Positions 18,158 to 26,818 of a stretch of 64,000 nt of DNA are shown here, one piece after another (the first letter of the stretch is position 1; every line of letters starts with the position of its first letter). The notes below the pieces were generated by a model. It was not told the DNA's origin, made no database searches, and saw nothing but the letters and a program-made list of their open reading frames with translations. The DNA lies in contig NZ_CDBR01000019.1 in assembly GCF_000819685.1 (NCBI RefSeq), positions 1-64,000 of the forward strand. The letters are read 5' to 3'. Made by a program: the position numbers and the translations under genes. This stretch comes from Aeromonas allosaccharophila. GTDB taxonomy: Bacteria; Pseudomonadota; Gammaproteobacteria; Enterobacterales; Aeromonadaceae.

Positions 18158-18802
18158 TCAATACCATGCCAGCAGAGCATCAAACATGCGGGTATGGGTC
18201 ACCTGCAGATTCGATGCCTTGGCAGGAATTGCGGCGCTATAGAGCTGGACACCGGGTTCGTTATGACTCTGCACCAGATAGTTTTTATGGCGACAGGCTC
18301 CATAGAGGGACAGGCTTTTTCTCGCACAGTGGCCGAGAAACAGTACCCCACCAAGGCCGATCATCAGGCCGGATATATCCAGCAGATTGATATCCATCAG
18401 ATTGACGGCGGGTAGGGAAAACTGTGTCTCTGCCTGCTGCGCGAATTCATAGAGCGACACGGCAAACATTGCGCCGCAGAGCAGCAGTTTGAGGCGGGCG
18501 AGGCTGGTGAGTTTGGTCTGCATTATTTCCGGCGAGACAAAATAGAGGTTCTCCAGATGCCGCCTCTGCTCCTTGATAAGGATCCCGCGCACATTGACAT
18601 CAACCTCGACCTGGGTCGATTCGCGATAGACCAGCCCCTGTTTTTCCCAATCGTTTGCCAGCATGGCAACCAGCACCGGATAGACGACAATGGCCAGGCC
18701 GCAATAGATCGGCAGCGCATGGTATCCGCTGGATATCAGCCCAACTGACAATATTGCGAATATATAGGGTGACAAGGCTTTGAGTGCAATTGATGATTTC
18801 AT
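18158..18802 (-). CDS. Membrane protein of unknown function (~214 aa)
   Basis: I do not recognise this protein. From the ATG at 18802 it has two adjacent hydrophobic segments (LSPYIFAILSVGLISSGYH and LPIYCGLAIVVYPVLVAML). A charged cytoplasmic-looking stretch (NDWEKQGLVYRESTQVEVDV...KEQRRHLENLY) follows, then two more TM segments (LLLCGAMFAVSLYEFA and LLDISGLMIGLGGVLFLGHC) and a soluble tail of ~45 residues. The frame is open to 18985, and the longer form would add another hydrophobic stretch; neither start has a good SD. Base composition is lower in GC than the core genes. It sits in the accessory patch with no recognisable partner. Confidence 0.6.
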   Translation of the reverse strand: MKSSIALKALSPYIFAILSVGLISSGYHALPIYCGLAIVVYPVLVAMLANDWEKQGLVYRESTQVEVDVNVRGILIKEQRRHLENLYFVSPEIMQTKLTSLARLKLLLCGAMFAVSLYEFAQQAETQFSLPAVNLMDINLLDISGLMIGLGGVLFLGHCARKSLSLYGACRHKNYLVQSHNEPGVQLYSAAIPAKASNLQVTHTRMFDALLAWY

Positions 18803-19273
18803 CGTTATACATCCATAAATAACGCGTTTTATAGGCGCCGATAGCGCACAGGCAATCATGGTTGCCGCCAATAAATGGCAGCTGCCAAATATGGTTGTGG
18901 CTATGGCTTTAGACAGCAGCAATAAAGTCCGGCGAATAGTCTGAAATAGACTATCCCATGCTTTGCAACAGGGATAAGAGGGCAATAGTAAGCCAAACGA
19001 AGCTGCTGTGACAGTGACCCGGATGGCATAAATCTGTGGGCCGCCTTCGAAATGAAATCACAATCTGTCGCTGCTCTGGCTCCCGCCATACAAAAAGTCC
19101 CGAGAGCAGAGCGCTTTCGGGGAAACTCCTTGTACGGGATATCTAACTTTTGGATTGCAGAGACAAGCCGTTACCAGCCAGTACGCTAACGGCAGGCTGG
19201 ATCTGCGGGGGAAATCCTGCGATGGTGCGGGCAGTTATCCGCTTGTCCCGTTATCGAGTGAAAAGGAGTTGAG
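18803..19273. other. Intergenic region upstream of the oxidoreductase gene
   Basis: This holds a possible N-terminal extension of the membrane protein (to 18985). A copy of the gtaagccaaacgaa repeat (about 18988-19008) is also seen near 16020. An imperfect hairpin (tcccgagag...gctttcgggga, about 19097-19123) is present. The promoter of the 19274 gene should lie here, with AAGGAG about 8 bp before its ATG. No further gene is visible. Confidence 0.5.
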
Positions 19274-20188
19274 ATGCGCATTGCCATGATTGGTCTGGGG
19301 GATATCGCCCAGAAAGCCTATCTGCCGCTGCTGGCGAGCGATGAGCGGGTCACGCCGCTGCTCTGCACCCGCAGTCCAGCGGTGCTGGAGAAGCTCGCCC
19401 GCCAGTATCGGGTCGCCGAGTGCTTTACCGATGTGGCGGCCTTGCTGGCCAGTCGCCCCGACGCCGTGATGATCCACGCCGTTACCGCCGTCCATCGTGA
19501 GCTGGCCGAGCAGTGCCTGCGAGCGGGTATCCCCACCTTTGTCGACAAGCCCCTGTGCGACAATCTGGCCGAGGCCGAAGCGCTGGCCAACCTCGCCATG
19601 GCGCAGGATTGTGCGCTGTTTGTCGGCTTCAACCGCCGCTATCTGCCCGCCATGGCTGCTGCCCGTGCCCAGCCGCTCACCGAACTCAACTGGCAGAAAC
19701 ACCGCTTCGCCCTGCCGGGCAAGGCGCGGGATTTTCTGTTCGACGACTTTATCCATGTGCTCGACAGCCTCTGCTTCTATGGCGGCGTGCCACAGGGGGA
19801 TTTCCATGCAGTATTGCGGCCCTGTGCGCAGGACAAGCGTCTGCTAGCCGGAGTAAGCGTCAGCTGGCAACGCGGGGATCGCGCCATCAGTGGCAGCATG
19901 AACCGCAGCGCCGGGATCACCGAGGAGCGCATCGATGCCTACGGCGACAACCTCTCGCTGCACCTTGAGAACTGCACCCGCGGCATCATCGCCCGCGACA
20001 AGCAGGCCGAGATGCTGGCCCCCAACGACTGGCAGCCGGTGTTGGCCCTGCGCGGTTTTGCCGCCATGCTGGAGCACTGGTATCAGCAGATTGAAATCGG
20101 CAAGGCAGATAGCGAGCTGATCGCCTCCTACCTGCACGGTCACCGGTTGGCGGAGCTATTGGTCGCGCAGGCTGAAGAGCAGGGATAA
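19274..20188 (+). CDS. Gfo/Idh/MocA family oxidoreductase (MviM/YceM-like)
   Basis: This 304-residue NAD(P)-dependent oxidoreductase has an N-terminal Rossmann fold starting MRIAMIGLGDIAQKAYLP, with GxGxxA-type nucleotide binding. The DAVMIHAVTAVHRELAEQCL segment and FVDKPLCDNLAEAEAL (the EKP-like DKP catalytic-lysine motif) follow, then the C-terminal sheet domain with FDDFIHVLDSLCFYGG. The overall pattern resembles E. coli YceM/MviM, whose substrate is not established. It has a good RBS (AAGGAG) and ends at a strong terminator shared with tusE, so it is transcribed alone. Confidence 0.88.
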   Translation: MRIAMIGLGDIAQKAYLPLLASDERVTPLLCTRSPAVLEKLARQYRVAECFTDVAALLASRPDAVMIHAVTAVHRELAEQCLRAGIPTFVDKPLCDNLAEAEALANLAMAQDCALFVGFNRRYLPAMAAARAQPLTELNWQKHRFALPGKARDFLFDDFIHVLDSLCFYGGVPQGDFHAVLRPCAQDKRLLAGVSVSWQRGDRAISGSMNRSAGITEERIDAYGDNLSLHLENCTRGIIARDKQAEMLAPNDWQPVLALRGFAAMLEHWYQQIEIGKADSELIASYLHGHRLAELLVAQAEEQG

Positions 20189-20250
20189 CGTTGGCTGGCA
20201 GTGCGAGGGATATGAATACGAGGTGCGTGAGCAAGGCGCACCTAAAAACA

Positions 20251-20279
20251 ACAGGGGCCGCAGCTGCGGCCCCTGTTTT
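20251..20279. terminator. Bidirectional terminator between the oxidoreductase gene and tusE
   Basis: A perfect ACAGGGGCCGCAG-CTGCGGCCCCTGT stem is followed by TTTT on the plus strand and TGTTTTTA on the minus strand, between convergent genes. Confidence 0.93.
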
Positions 20280-20285
20280 ATGGGA

Positions 20286-20636
20286 TCAGATACATTTCAC
20301 CGGCTTGGGCAGGCCGCCAATCTTGGTCGCCTGCTTGGCGGGCCCTTCCGGGAACAGCTTGTAGAGGTAGCGGCTGTTACCCTTCTCGGGGCCGTACTGC
20401 TTCTCCATCGCCTTGACCAGCGCGCGGATGGCGGGGGAGGTGTTGAACTCCAGATAGAAAGCGCGCACAAAGCGCACCACTTCCCAGTGCGGCTCCTCCA
20501 GCTCGATCCCTTCCTGCGCAGCCAGCACCAGCGCCAGCTCCTCGCTCCAGTCGTTGCTGTTGAGCAGGTAGCCCTTGGCATCGGTCTTTATGAGTTGGCC
20601 GTTGAATTCCAGCTGATGTTGTTCGGACGCAGACAT
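20286..20636 (-). CDS. tusE: TusE, sulfur-relay protein for tRNA 2-thiolation (DsrC family)
   Basis: This 116-residue DsrC/TusE protein should accept persulfide sulfur from TusBCD and pass it to MnmA for 2-thiouridine formation on tRNA. The C-terminus [10 protein letters not shown] carries the invariant penultimate Cys (C115) that holds the persulfide. ELNGQ-type ([17 protein letters not shown]) and [15 protein letters not shown] segments are family hallmarks. The second DsrC cysteine, needed for sulfite reduction, is absent, so this is TusE rather than DsrC. ATG 20636 is chosen because GAGGAG lies just upstream; a longer frame runs into yccS. Proximity to yccA and tRNA-Ser matches the E. coli serT-yccA-tusE neighbourhood. 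Confidence 0.95.
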   Translation of the reverse strand: MSASEQHQLEFNGQLIKTDAKGYLLNSNDWSEELALVLAAQEGIELEEPHWEVVRFVRAFYLEFNTSPAIRALVKAMEKQYGPEKGNSRYLYKLFPEGPAKQATKIGGLPKPVKCI

Positions 20637-20659
20637 GGGGCTCCTCGCTAATGGGGCTA

Positions 20660-22825
20660 TCAGGATTGGGCGGGCATGGTAGCGCCTTGATCCCCGGTGA
20701 GCAACCGGCTCTCGTTGGCCAGATGCAGCAACTGATCCGCCAGCTCGCTGATCAGGTTGAGCTGCTGGGTCAGCATCAGCTGCTCCTCGCTGCACTCGTT
20801 ATCGCCATCCGTGTTGAGCAGCAGGTTTTTGCTGCCGATGGAGCTGGAGGGGGTGCCCGCCAGATGACCGGCGGCCTGCTCCAGGGTGTGGCAGATATGG
20901 TGGCGCATCTCATCCAGCCCGTGGACGGCCTCCAGCTTGTCGCGATGGGCCCCCAGCGCCGAGATGTAGGAGAGCAGGGCGTGGTTGCGCCAGGTGAGGG
21001 TAAAGCAGAGATCGAGGAAGCGGCGGCGCTTTTGCGGCTCCACCAGCATGCTCTGCCAGGCGGTCGCCAGCTCGCTGTCTGCCAGATGGGCGCTCTTGCG
21101 CGCTACCCGATAGTCGATGGACTCGTCCCGCTGTTGGGTGAGGCTCGCCAGCACCGCCGAGAGGTAGCGGGCGTTGGCCGACAGCGAATTGGCGATAAGC
21201 GTCGGCAGCCGCTTGTATTGCCAGTCCGGCCACAGCCAGGCCACCAGCCCATAGGAGATCAGGCAGCCGAGCAGGGTATCGAGCAGACGCGGCCCCAGAA
21301 TGGCGAAGCCGATGCCATCGAGCAGGTTGAACGCCATCAGCACGTAAAGGGTGATAAAGCAGACCGCGGCGCTGTAGTTGTTGCGCACCTGGGTGAAGAA
21401 GAGGAAGGCAGCGAGCCCCATCACCACCAGTTGGATGTGCAGCTCGGGGAACAGCCAGAGCACCGGAATGCCCACCAGAATACCGGCGAAGGTGCCGAGC
21501 ATCCGTTGCACCAGTCGGCGACGGGTGGCGCTGTAGCTGGGCTGGCAGACAAACAGCACGGTGAGCAAAATCCAGTAGCCCTTATCCATATCAAAGGCTT
21601 GCAATATGCCGTAGCCAATCACCAGCCCCAAGGAGAGGCGCAGCGCATGACGAAACACCATGGAGTGCAAGGTGAGGTGCTGTTTGAGCTGGGTCAGCAG
21701 TGGCAGGCGGGGCGGCTTGGCCAGCGCGGGCAGCTCTTGCTGCGGCTGCTCGGGGTTTTGCAGCACTTCGGCGCTGCCCAGCAGCTGGTTGATGCTGGCC
21801 AGATTGCGGCGCAGGAACTTCATCGGCGTCAGCAGGGTTTTCGGGTAGTGCTGCTTGAGATTGGTAAACTCCAGCTGATCGCCGAGGGCCTGCAGTGTCC
21901 AGTGAATGCGCTTGTTATGGCTGTAGGGCTTGTGCACCAAAATGGCGTAGCCCAAGCTCTGGCACGCCTCGGAGAGTTGCAGGAACAGCTCCTGAAATCC
22001 TTCCAGCACGATGCCCTGTTTGAGCTCCGCTTCCAGTCGGCTGTAGGGGTAGTGGCTGGAGGTGGCGCGCTCGTGAATTTCCAGCGCCAGCAGGTAGAGG
22101 CGCAGCAGGCTGGCAAGTTCGGGGCTGGCCGGGTGGCGGCGGCTCAGGCGGGCATTGAGGGCCGACTTGGTGAGGGTCAGCGCACTCACCAGATTGATGT
22201 TGAGCTGGGCCAGATTGTGGCGAATGGCCTGGGCGCCGTGCTCGTCCGCCGGGAAGAAGCGGGATTTTTCCAGCAGGTAGCGGCCAAGTGCGAAGTAGCT
22301 CTGGGCCAGCTGCTCGTGCAGGGTCTTGTAGGGCAGCAGCCAGAGCCAGATAAACGAGACCAGCCCGTACCAGAGGGCGCCCGCGCCGAGGGCCAGCGGT
22401 TGGTAGAAGAGATCTGGCGCCTTGGCGGCGCCCAGCATGGTGTAGATGGCGATCAGCAGCGAGCCAAAACTGATGGTGGCGTAGCGGGCGCCGAGCGCCC
22501 CCACCATCACGAAGATAAAGGTGGAGCTGGCGAGCCCGATGGCAAACAGCCAGGGGGTGGGGTAGAGATACTGCACGCACAGCGACGCAAACATGAAGCA
22601 AATCAGCGTCATGGCGAGGTTTTTCAGGCGTCCCCACAGGCTGTCGTCGGTTTCGGCGATGGCGCCTGCCACCACCCCGAGGGAGAGCAGCACGGTGAGC
22701 TGGATATTGCCGGTGGCTAGGGTGAAAGCGAGCAGACCGAGAATGGCCAGCAGCACCTTGAGGGCGAAATAGATATGGCTATCGGTCAGCAGTCGGCGTA
22801 ACAAACCGGAGAAGTCCATGGGCAT
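20660..22825 (-). CDS. yccS: YccS/YhfK family integral membrane protein (FUSC domain)
   Basis: This 721-residue inner-membrane protein has two clusters of TM helices: residues ~20-170 ([20 protein letters not shown] onward) and ~390-530 ([20 protein letters not shown], then [11 protein letters not shown]). Each cluster is followed by a long cytoplasmic helical domain. This duplicated half-structure is typical of the FUSC/aromatic-acid exporter-like YccS-YhfK family. Transport substrate is unknown. I chose ATG 22825 ([20 protein letters not shown]) because an upstream degenerate copy of the same 5' end starts at 22910 and stops 1 nt before this ATG, and because this matches the usual family N-terminus. 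It is followed 23 bp later by tusE. Confidence 0.92.
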   Translation of the reverse strand: MPMDFSGLLRRLLTDSHIYFALKVLLAILGLLAFTLATGNIQLTVLLSLGVVAGAIAETDDSLWGRLKNLAMTLICFMFASLCVQYLYPTPWLFAIGLASSTFIFVMVGALGARYATISFGSLLIAIYTMLGAAKAPDLFYQPLALGAGALWYGLVSFIWLWLLPYKTLHEQLAQSYFALGRYLLEKSRFFPADEHGAQAIRHNLAQLNINLVSALTLTKSALNARLSRRHPASPELASLLRLYLLALEIHERATSSHYPYSRLEAELKQGIVLEGFQELFLQLSEACQSLGYAILVHKPYSHNKRIHWTLQALGDQLEFTNLKQHYPKTLLTPMKFLRRNLASINQLLGSAEVLQNPEQPQQELPALAKPPRLPLLTQLKQHLTLHSMVFRHALRLSLGLVIGYGILQAFDMDKGYWILLTVLFVCQPSYSATRRRLVQRMLGTFAGILVGIPVLWLFPELHIQLVVMGLAAFLFFTQVRNNYSAAVCFITLYVLMAFNLLDGIGFAILGPRLLDTLLGCLISYGLVAWLWPDWQYKRLPTLIANSLSANARYLSAVLASLTQQRDESIDYRVARKSAHLADSELATAWQSMLVEPQKRRRFLDLCFTLTWRNHALLSYISALGAHRDKLEAVHGLDEMRHHICHTLEQAAGHLAGTPSSSIGSKNLLLNTDGDNECSEEQLMLTQQLNLISELADQLLHLANESRLLTGDQGATMPAQS

Positions 22826-22826
22826 G

Positions 22827-22910
22827 CTAGGCACCACCCTTGAGCGAAGCAAAATCGATGTGACTATCAGTCAGCAGTCGGCGCAGCAGGCCAGAGAGAT
22901 CCATCGGCAT
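22827..22910 (-). pseudogene. Truncated tandem copy of the yccS 5' end (27-codon ORF)
   Basis: A 27-residue ORF ([20 protein letters not shown], then ASLKGGA) repeats the N-terminus of yccS with a period of 85 bp. Two of the first 20 residues differ (F to L, Y to D), and DNA differences are mostly synonymous, such as ctgctgcgc versus ttgttacgc. It ends TAG with one base before the true yccS ATG. A TCAAGGGT motif precedes both copies. Downstream of residue 20 similarity is lost. It may be a slippage fossil or act as a coupled leader. Confidence 0.85.
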
Positions 22911-22963
22911 GAGACAGGTGAAACCCTTGATCGAAACGAGAGCGAGATAGTAACCCGCTAAGC

Positions 22964-22999
22964 GCGAAGTGGCCCTGATCCAAATCAGGGCCACTTCGC
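22964..22999. repeat. Perfect 16-bp inverted repeat between yccA and yccS
   Basis: GCGAAGTGGCCCTGAT and its exact reverse complement are separated by CCAA. No T-run follows on either strand, so a simple terminator is unlikely. Possible roles are an RNA stability element, an attenuator of yccS or an operator. Confidence 0.8.
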
Positions 23000-23046
23000 T
23001 TCATATCCTTGATTTACAACTTATCCTGACAGAAAGAGGAGCCAAT

Positions 23047-23070
23047 AAAAACCCCGCCGAAGCGGGGTTT
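23047..23070 (-). terminator. Terminator of yccA
   Basis: An AACCCCGC-ttcg-GCGGGGTT hairpin with TTTTTATT following on the minus strand lies directly after the yccA stop. Confidence 0.92.
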
Positions 23071-23074
23071 CTGA

Positions 23075-23731
23075 TTAGTTGCGGTTGCCGCCAAGCAGGC
23101 TCAGCAAGCTCAGGAAGATGTTGTAGATGGAGACATACAGGGTGACGGTCGCAGAGATGTAGTTGGTCTCACCGCCGCGCACGATCTGCTGGGTCGTCAG
23201 CAGGATGGCGCCGGAAGAGAACAGCATGAACATGGCGGACAGGGCCAGGCTCAGGGCGCTCATCTGCAGGAAGATGTTGGCTACCATGGCCACCAGCAGT
23301 ACCCAGAAACCGACGAACAGCATGCCGCCGATGAAAGAGAGGTCACGCTTGGTGGTCAGGGCATAGGCCGACAGACCGAAGAAGGTGAGCGCGGTGCCAC
23401 CAAGGGCAGTCATCACGATCTCGCCACCACCATTGTTCATGTACATGTTGATGATGGGGCCCAGGCTATAGCCCAGCAAACCGGTCAGGGCAAAGGTGAA
23501 TACCAGCCCCATGCCGTTGTTGCGATTCTTCTCGGTCAGGAACATCAGACCGTAGACGCCGATCAGGAACACGGCCCAGTGCAGCGGCGGCATGTTCATC
23601 ACGGTAGCGATGCCCGCCACCACGGCAGAGAAGCCCAGAGTGAGGGAGAGCAGCATATAGGTGTTACGCAGCACCTTGTTGGTATCGCGTACGGCACTTT
23701 GGGTGCCAGTGTAGATAGAACGGGTATCCAT
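23075..23731 (-). CDS. yccA: YccA, Bax inhibitor-1 family membrane protein
   Basis: This 218-residue protein has seven predicted TM helices and belongs to the BI-1/YccA family. The soluble N-terminus (MDTRSIYTGTQSAVRDTNKV) precedes TM1 (TYMLLSLTLGFSAVVAGIA). The late TM region with conserved acidic or polar residues ends in NYISATVTLYVSIYNIFLSL. E. coli YccA is an inhibitor and substrate of the FtsH protease. Note that the C-terminal LLSLLGGNRN matches the family. It is transcribed divergently from tRNA-Ser, 208 bp apart, as in the E. coli serT-yccA arrangement, and ends at its own terminator. Confidence 0.95.
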   Translation of the reverse strand: MDTRSIYTGTQSAVRDTNKVLRNTYMLLSLTLGFSAVVAGIATVMNMPPLHWAVFLIGVYGLMFLTEKNRNNGMGLVFTFALTGLLGYSLGPIINMYMNNGGGEIVMTALGGTALTFFGLSAYALTTKRDLSFIGGMLFVGFWVLLVAMVANIFLQMSALSLALSAMFMLFSSGAILLTTQQIVRGGETNYISATVTLYVSIYNIFLSLLSLLGGNRN

Positions 23732-23939
23732 CTTGGGTGTCCTCTTGATGTCCGGGTGAGACGGCGAGCAGCCGCCTCGTGATCGCTGTTTGTTACTGCA
23801 TGTTTACGCATTGTATGTAGAACAAATAGGGATGACGAGGAACAATTTCAAGCCACCTGCCATTTTGCTCCCGCACACTATCCCACAGGAAATATGTATT
23901 GCATATGAACAAGGGCTTAGCGTAGTATGCACGCCGTTC

Positions 23940-24027
23940 GGAGGGGTGGCAGAGCGGCTGAATGCACCGGTCTTGAAAACCGGCGATGGGCGACCATCCG
24001 TGGGTTCAAATCCCACCTCCTCCGCCA
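23940..24027 (+). tRNA. serT: tRNA-Ser (anticodon UGA)
   Basis: This 88-nt class II tRNA runs from GGAGGGG to the encoded CCA. The acceptor stem GGAGGGG pairs with CTCCTCC (one G-U). The D-arm is TGGCAGAGCGGCTGAATGC. The anticodon stem ACCGG/CCGG surrounds CTTGAAA with anticodon TGA. The long variable arm (CGATGGGCGACCATCCG) is typical of tRNA-Ser. TGGGTTCAAATCCCA is the T-arm. A terminator follows. Confidence 0.97.
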
Positions 24028-24036
24028 TATTAAGAG

Positions 24037-24069
24037 AAAGCCCAAGCGATTCAATCGCTTGGGCTTTTT
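24037..24069 (+). terminator. Terminator of tRNA-Ser
   Basis: An AAAGCCCAAGCGAT-tca-ATCGCTTGGGCTTTTT stem with a T-tract begins 10 bp after the tRNA. Confidence 0.95.
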
Positions 24070-24130
24070 CGTATCTGCGGTTTTGGTGGGAGAGGCGCGG
24101 TGAATCATGCCTCTCCCGCTCCTAAGGCGG

Positions 24131-24889
24131 TCAAACCAGAATGACCTGCACATCCTTGGCTTTGATCTGTTCGATGACCTCTTTGTCTGCAGCCTTGCCG
24201 GTGATCAGAATGTCGATCTTGCTGGCGGCGCAAAACAGCATGCCTGCCCGTTGTCCCACCTTGCTGCTGTCGGCCAGTACCACCAGTCGGCCGACGTGGT
24301 TGAGCATCTTTTGCTCCGCCATGGCGGTCAGCATATCCATCTTGTAGAGACCATCTGCGGTGACACCCTTGCCGCTGGTAAACATCCAGTGTCCGGCATA
24401 GAGGGATGAGATCTCGTCCTGTGGTGCCAAGGTGATGGATTGCGACTTGTTGTATTGACCTCCGATGATCACCACGCCGTCATGGTCATTTTCGATCAGG
24501 TAGTTGGCGAGCGGGAAGTAGTTGGTGATGACCTGAACATCCTGCCCGCAGATCTCCTGACCCAGCACGAAGGCGGTGGAGCCACAGTTGATGACCGCGC
24601 TTTCGCCCGGTTTGATCAGCGCTGCCGCCGCCTGGGCGATGCGCACTTTTTCGCTGTGATTGAGGCTTTCGTTGCTGTCGAGAGGAGACCAGTGGACCTT
24701 TCTAGCCTGCATCAAGGCTTCGGCCCCGTTGCGCACCTTGCGCAGCTTGCCGGAGTCATTGAGCTTGTTGATATCCCGGCGAGCAGTAGCCGGAGAAATA
24801 TCAAAGGCTTGCATTATGCTGTTGACCGACAGATGACGTTTCTGATTGAGCAGTTCCAAAATGGCGTTATGGCGATGTGCTTCTGTCAT
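24131..24889 (-). CDS. ulaR: UlaR, DeoR-family repressor of L-ascorbate utilisation
   Basis: This 252-residue DeoR-type repressor is very close to E. coli UlaR. The N-terminal winged HTH ([14 protein letters not shown], then [20 protein letters not shown]) is followed by the sugar-phosphate-sensing domain, with [12 protein letters not shown] and [30 protein letters not shown] ends the domain. In E. coli, UlaR is released from DNA by L-ascorbate-6-phosphate, the product of the PTS encoded here. ATG 24889 matches the family N-terminus; frames further upstream are not supported. It is the last gene of the leftward ula arm, 97 bp after ulaE. Confidence 0.95.
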   Translation of the reverse strand: MTEAHRHNAILELLNQKRHLSVNSIMQAFDISPATARRDINKLNDSGKLRKVRNGAEALMQARKVHWSPLDSNESLNHSEKVRIAQAAAALIKPGESAVINCGSTAFVLGQEICGQDVQVITNYFPLANYLIENDHDGVVIIGGQYNKSQSITLAPQDEISSLYAGHWMFTSGKGVTADGLYKMDMLTAMAEQKMLNHVGRLVVLADSSKVGQRAGMLFCAASKIDILITGKAADKEVIEQIKAKDVQVILV

Positions 24890-24986
24890 ATCATGCCTGA
24901 TGATGATTGAATCTGATTGGGTGGTGATTATATCGCGCATATGTGTGGATGACAGCAACCTTGTTAACTCTTCTGATAACGGGCGT

Positions 24987-25859
24987 TCAGGCGATCGCCA
25001 GACCGGCTTGCCGAGCGTGTTCGACTAGTCGCCCCTTGGCCGTTTTCAGGTTGCTGGCCCACTCTTCATCCTTGGCCCACATCTCCAGCACCAGGGGGCC
25101 ATTGTAACCGATTTTTGCCAGAGTATGGAAAATGGCGGCAAAGTCGACCTCTCCTTCGCCAATGACCAGATCACGGAACTGCCCGCTGCAACTGGCCGTT
25201 ACCTTGCGGGTGTCTTTGAGGTGGATCTGCACGATATGGTCTGCACTTAATTGCAGCTCGGTGCAGGTGTCATAGTTCCAGCCGGTGATATTGCCGACAT
25301 CTGGGTAGGCCATGAAGTAGGGGGAGGGGATCTGCTTTTTCAGCACCTCGAATTTGCTGAGGGAGTTGAGGTAGGGGGTATCCATGATCTCCACACCCAG
25401 CATGATGCCTGCCCGTTCTGCCATTTTGGCTGCCGCCTTCATCCCGTCGATGAAGTGGCGGTGGGTCTCGTCGCTTTGCGGTTCGTAATAGACGTCATAG
25501 CCTGCCAGCTGGATGCAGCGAATGCCGAGCTTGTAGGCCAGATTGATCGCTTTTTCCATGATGATGGCCGCCTGCGCGCGGATGGCAGGATCGTGCGAAC
25601 CAAACGGAAAGCGGCGATGGGCGCTCAGGCACATGGAGTGGAGCGGGAGGCTGTGCTGCTCGCACAGGCGTCTGAGCCGATAGATTTCGCTATCTGACCA
25701 ATCGAGTCGCTGCAGTTTTTCATCAGACTCATCAATGGATATCTCGATGAAATCAAAGCCAAGCTCCTTGGCCGACAGAATTTTATCTTGCCACTCCAGG
25801 TCGGAGGGCATCGCTTTTTCATAAAGGCCAAGGCGAAAGGCATGGTCAAAGTGATGCAT
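24987..25859 (-). CDS. ulaE: UlaE, L-xylulose-5-phosphate 3-epimerase
   Basis: This 290-residue TIM-barrel sugar epimerase converts L-xylulose-5-P to L-ribulose-5-P in anaerobic L-ascorbate catabolism. [20 protein letters not shown] and [20 protein letters not shown] are nearly those of E. coli UlaE. The metal and substrate site includes [26 protein letters not shown] and [22 protein letters not shown] ends the barrel. A GCAGGAG RBS lies ~6 bp before the ATG. It follows the YbhA-type phosphatase gene by 14 bp, so the two are cotranscribed. Confidence 0.95.
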   Translation of the reverse strand: MHHFDHAFRLGLYEKAMPSDLEWQDKILSAKELGFDFIEISIDESDEKLQRLDWSDSEIYRLRRLCEQHSLPLHSMCLSAHRRFPFGSHDPAIRAQAAIIMEKAINLAYKLGIRCIQLAGYDVYYEPQSDETHRHFIDGMKAAAKMAERAGIMLGVEIMDTPYLNSLSKFEVLKKQIPSPYFMAYPDVGNITGWNYDTCTELQLSADHIVQIHLKDTRKVTASCSGQFRDLVIGEGEVDFAAIFHTLAKIGYNGPLVLEMWAKDEEWASNLKTAKGRLVEHARQAGLAIA

Positions 25860-25873
25860 ACAAGCTCCTGCAT

Positions 25874-26698
25874 TCAGATAGGAAAATAGCGGTTCAATAC
25901 CTCGAGGATCCCGCCCTCGTCGTTGCTCTCGCGGGTGACCCGGTTGGCTATCTGCTTGACCTCCGGCTCGGCATTGGCCATGGCGATGCCCATCCCCGCG
26001 AGGCAGATCATGGAGGTGTCGTTGTGGTTGTCGCCGATGGCGACCAGTCGTGCCGGGCTGATCCCTTGCTGGTCCAGATACTCCTGCAGTCGCGCCCCCT
26101 TGCTGTTGCCGCGGCGGGCAAAATCAACCCGGTTGGACCAGGACTGCTCGCCACTGAAGTGCTCGCGTACCCAAGGATGGTTTGAAAAGGCCTGAATGGC
26201 GGCGATCTCTCCCTCGGCCACGAACTTCCAGACATGGCTGCTGGTTGCCAGCTCCTCTTCAAACGAGTGAACACTGGCCACCTGCGGCTGGACCGGTGGC
26301 GTAAAGCCGTTGGCCCACTGCTGCAGAGCAGTCATGTAGTGCACCGGCTGATGAGCGGAGTAGACCATGCGGTCAGTGACATACATGACGAGGTTGAGCC
26401 GGTGCTCCCTTGCCAGCGCGATAAAGCGTTGTGCCAGCGCATGGGGAATGGCGTTCTCTGCCAGCACAGCACGTTGGTCGTAGTCGTAAACGTAGGTGCC
26501 GTTGCAACAGATGATGGGAGTGGTCAGCGCCAGTTCGTGGTGATAGGGGTGGGCGGCAGTGTGGTGTCTGCCGGTGACCAGCATGATGGTGGCCTGCTCC
26601 TTGATCCTCATGATGGCCTCTTTGACGGCCGGCATGATGGTGTGAGCACTGGTCAGGGTGGTGCCATCGAGATCGAGGGCCAGGGCGTGATAGCGCAT
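25874..26698 (-). CDS. ybhA: HAD-type phosphatase, YbhA-like (Cof family)
   Basis: This 274-residue HAD hydrolase has motif I ALDLDGTTLT (nucleophile Asp near residue 9), motif II in VTGRHHTAAHP, a C2-type cap, and motif IV IGDNHNDTSMI. The VTGRHH..AHP....LALTTPIICCNGTYVYDYD stretch matches E. coli YbhA, a pyridoxal-phosphate and sugar-phosphate phosphatase. Its position between ulaG and ulaE is not found in the E. coli ula regulon. It may relieve accumulation of toxic sugar phosphates during ascorbate use, which is inference. It has close 14-bp spacing to ulaE. Confidence 0.88.
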   Translation of the reverse strand: MRYHALALDLDGTTLTSAHTIMPAVKEAIMRIKEQATIMLVTGRHHTAAHPYHHELALTTPIICCNGTYVYDYDQRAVLAENAIPHALAQRFIALAREHRLNLVMYVTDRMVYSAHQPVHYMTALQQWANGFTPPVQPQVASVHSFEEELATSSHVWKFVAEGEIAAIQAFSNHPWVREHFSGEQSWSNRVDFARRGNSKGARLQEYLDQQGISPARLVAIGDNHNDTSMICLAGMGIAMANAEPEVKQIANRVTRESNDEGGILEVLNRYFPI

Positions 26699-26743
26699 CG
26701 TCTGATCTTCTTGTTATCTGGTGAGGGAGTGGGCAATAGAGGA

Positions 26744-26783
26744 GGTGATTGAGATGACGCCTTGCTGGCCCAACTCAATCACC
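26744..26783. repeat. 10-bp perfect inverted repeat between ulaG and the phosphatase gene
   Basis: GGTGATTGAG and CTCAATCACC are separated by 20 nt in the 120-bp gap between ulaG and the HAD gene. It could be an intercistronic hairpin that tunes downstream expression, or an operator. Confidence 0.6.
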
Positions 26784-26818
26784 ATCCCTCGAATTACCCG
26801 ATGTACGACAGGCTGTGC

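Noticed and set aside
20651-22720. Plus-strand ORF of 689 codons opposite yccS
   Set aside because: Its composition (rich in Gln, His, Gly) is typical of the reverse complement of a membrane-protein gene; yccS on the other strand is a clear family member.
23940-24130. tRNA-Ser as an attachment site for an integrated element
   Set aside because: No integrase or duplicate tRNA 3' end is visible nearby, and the flanks are core yccA and the ula regulon; synteny matches E. coli serT-yccA.
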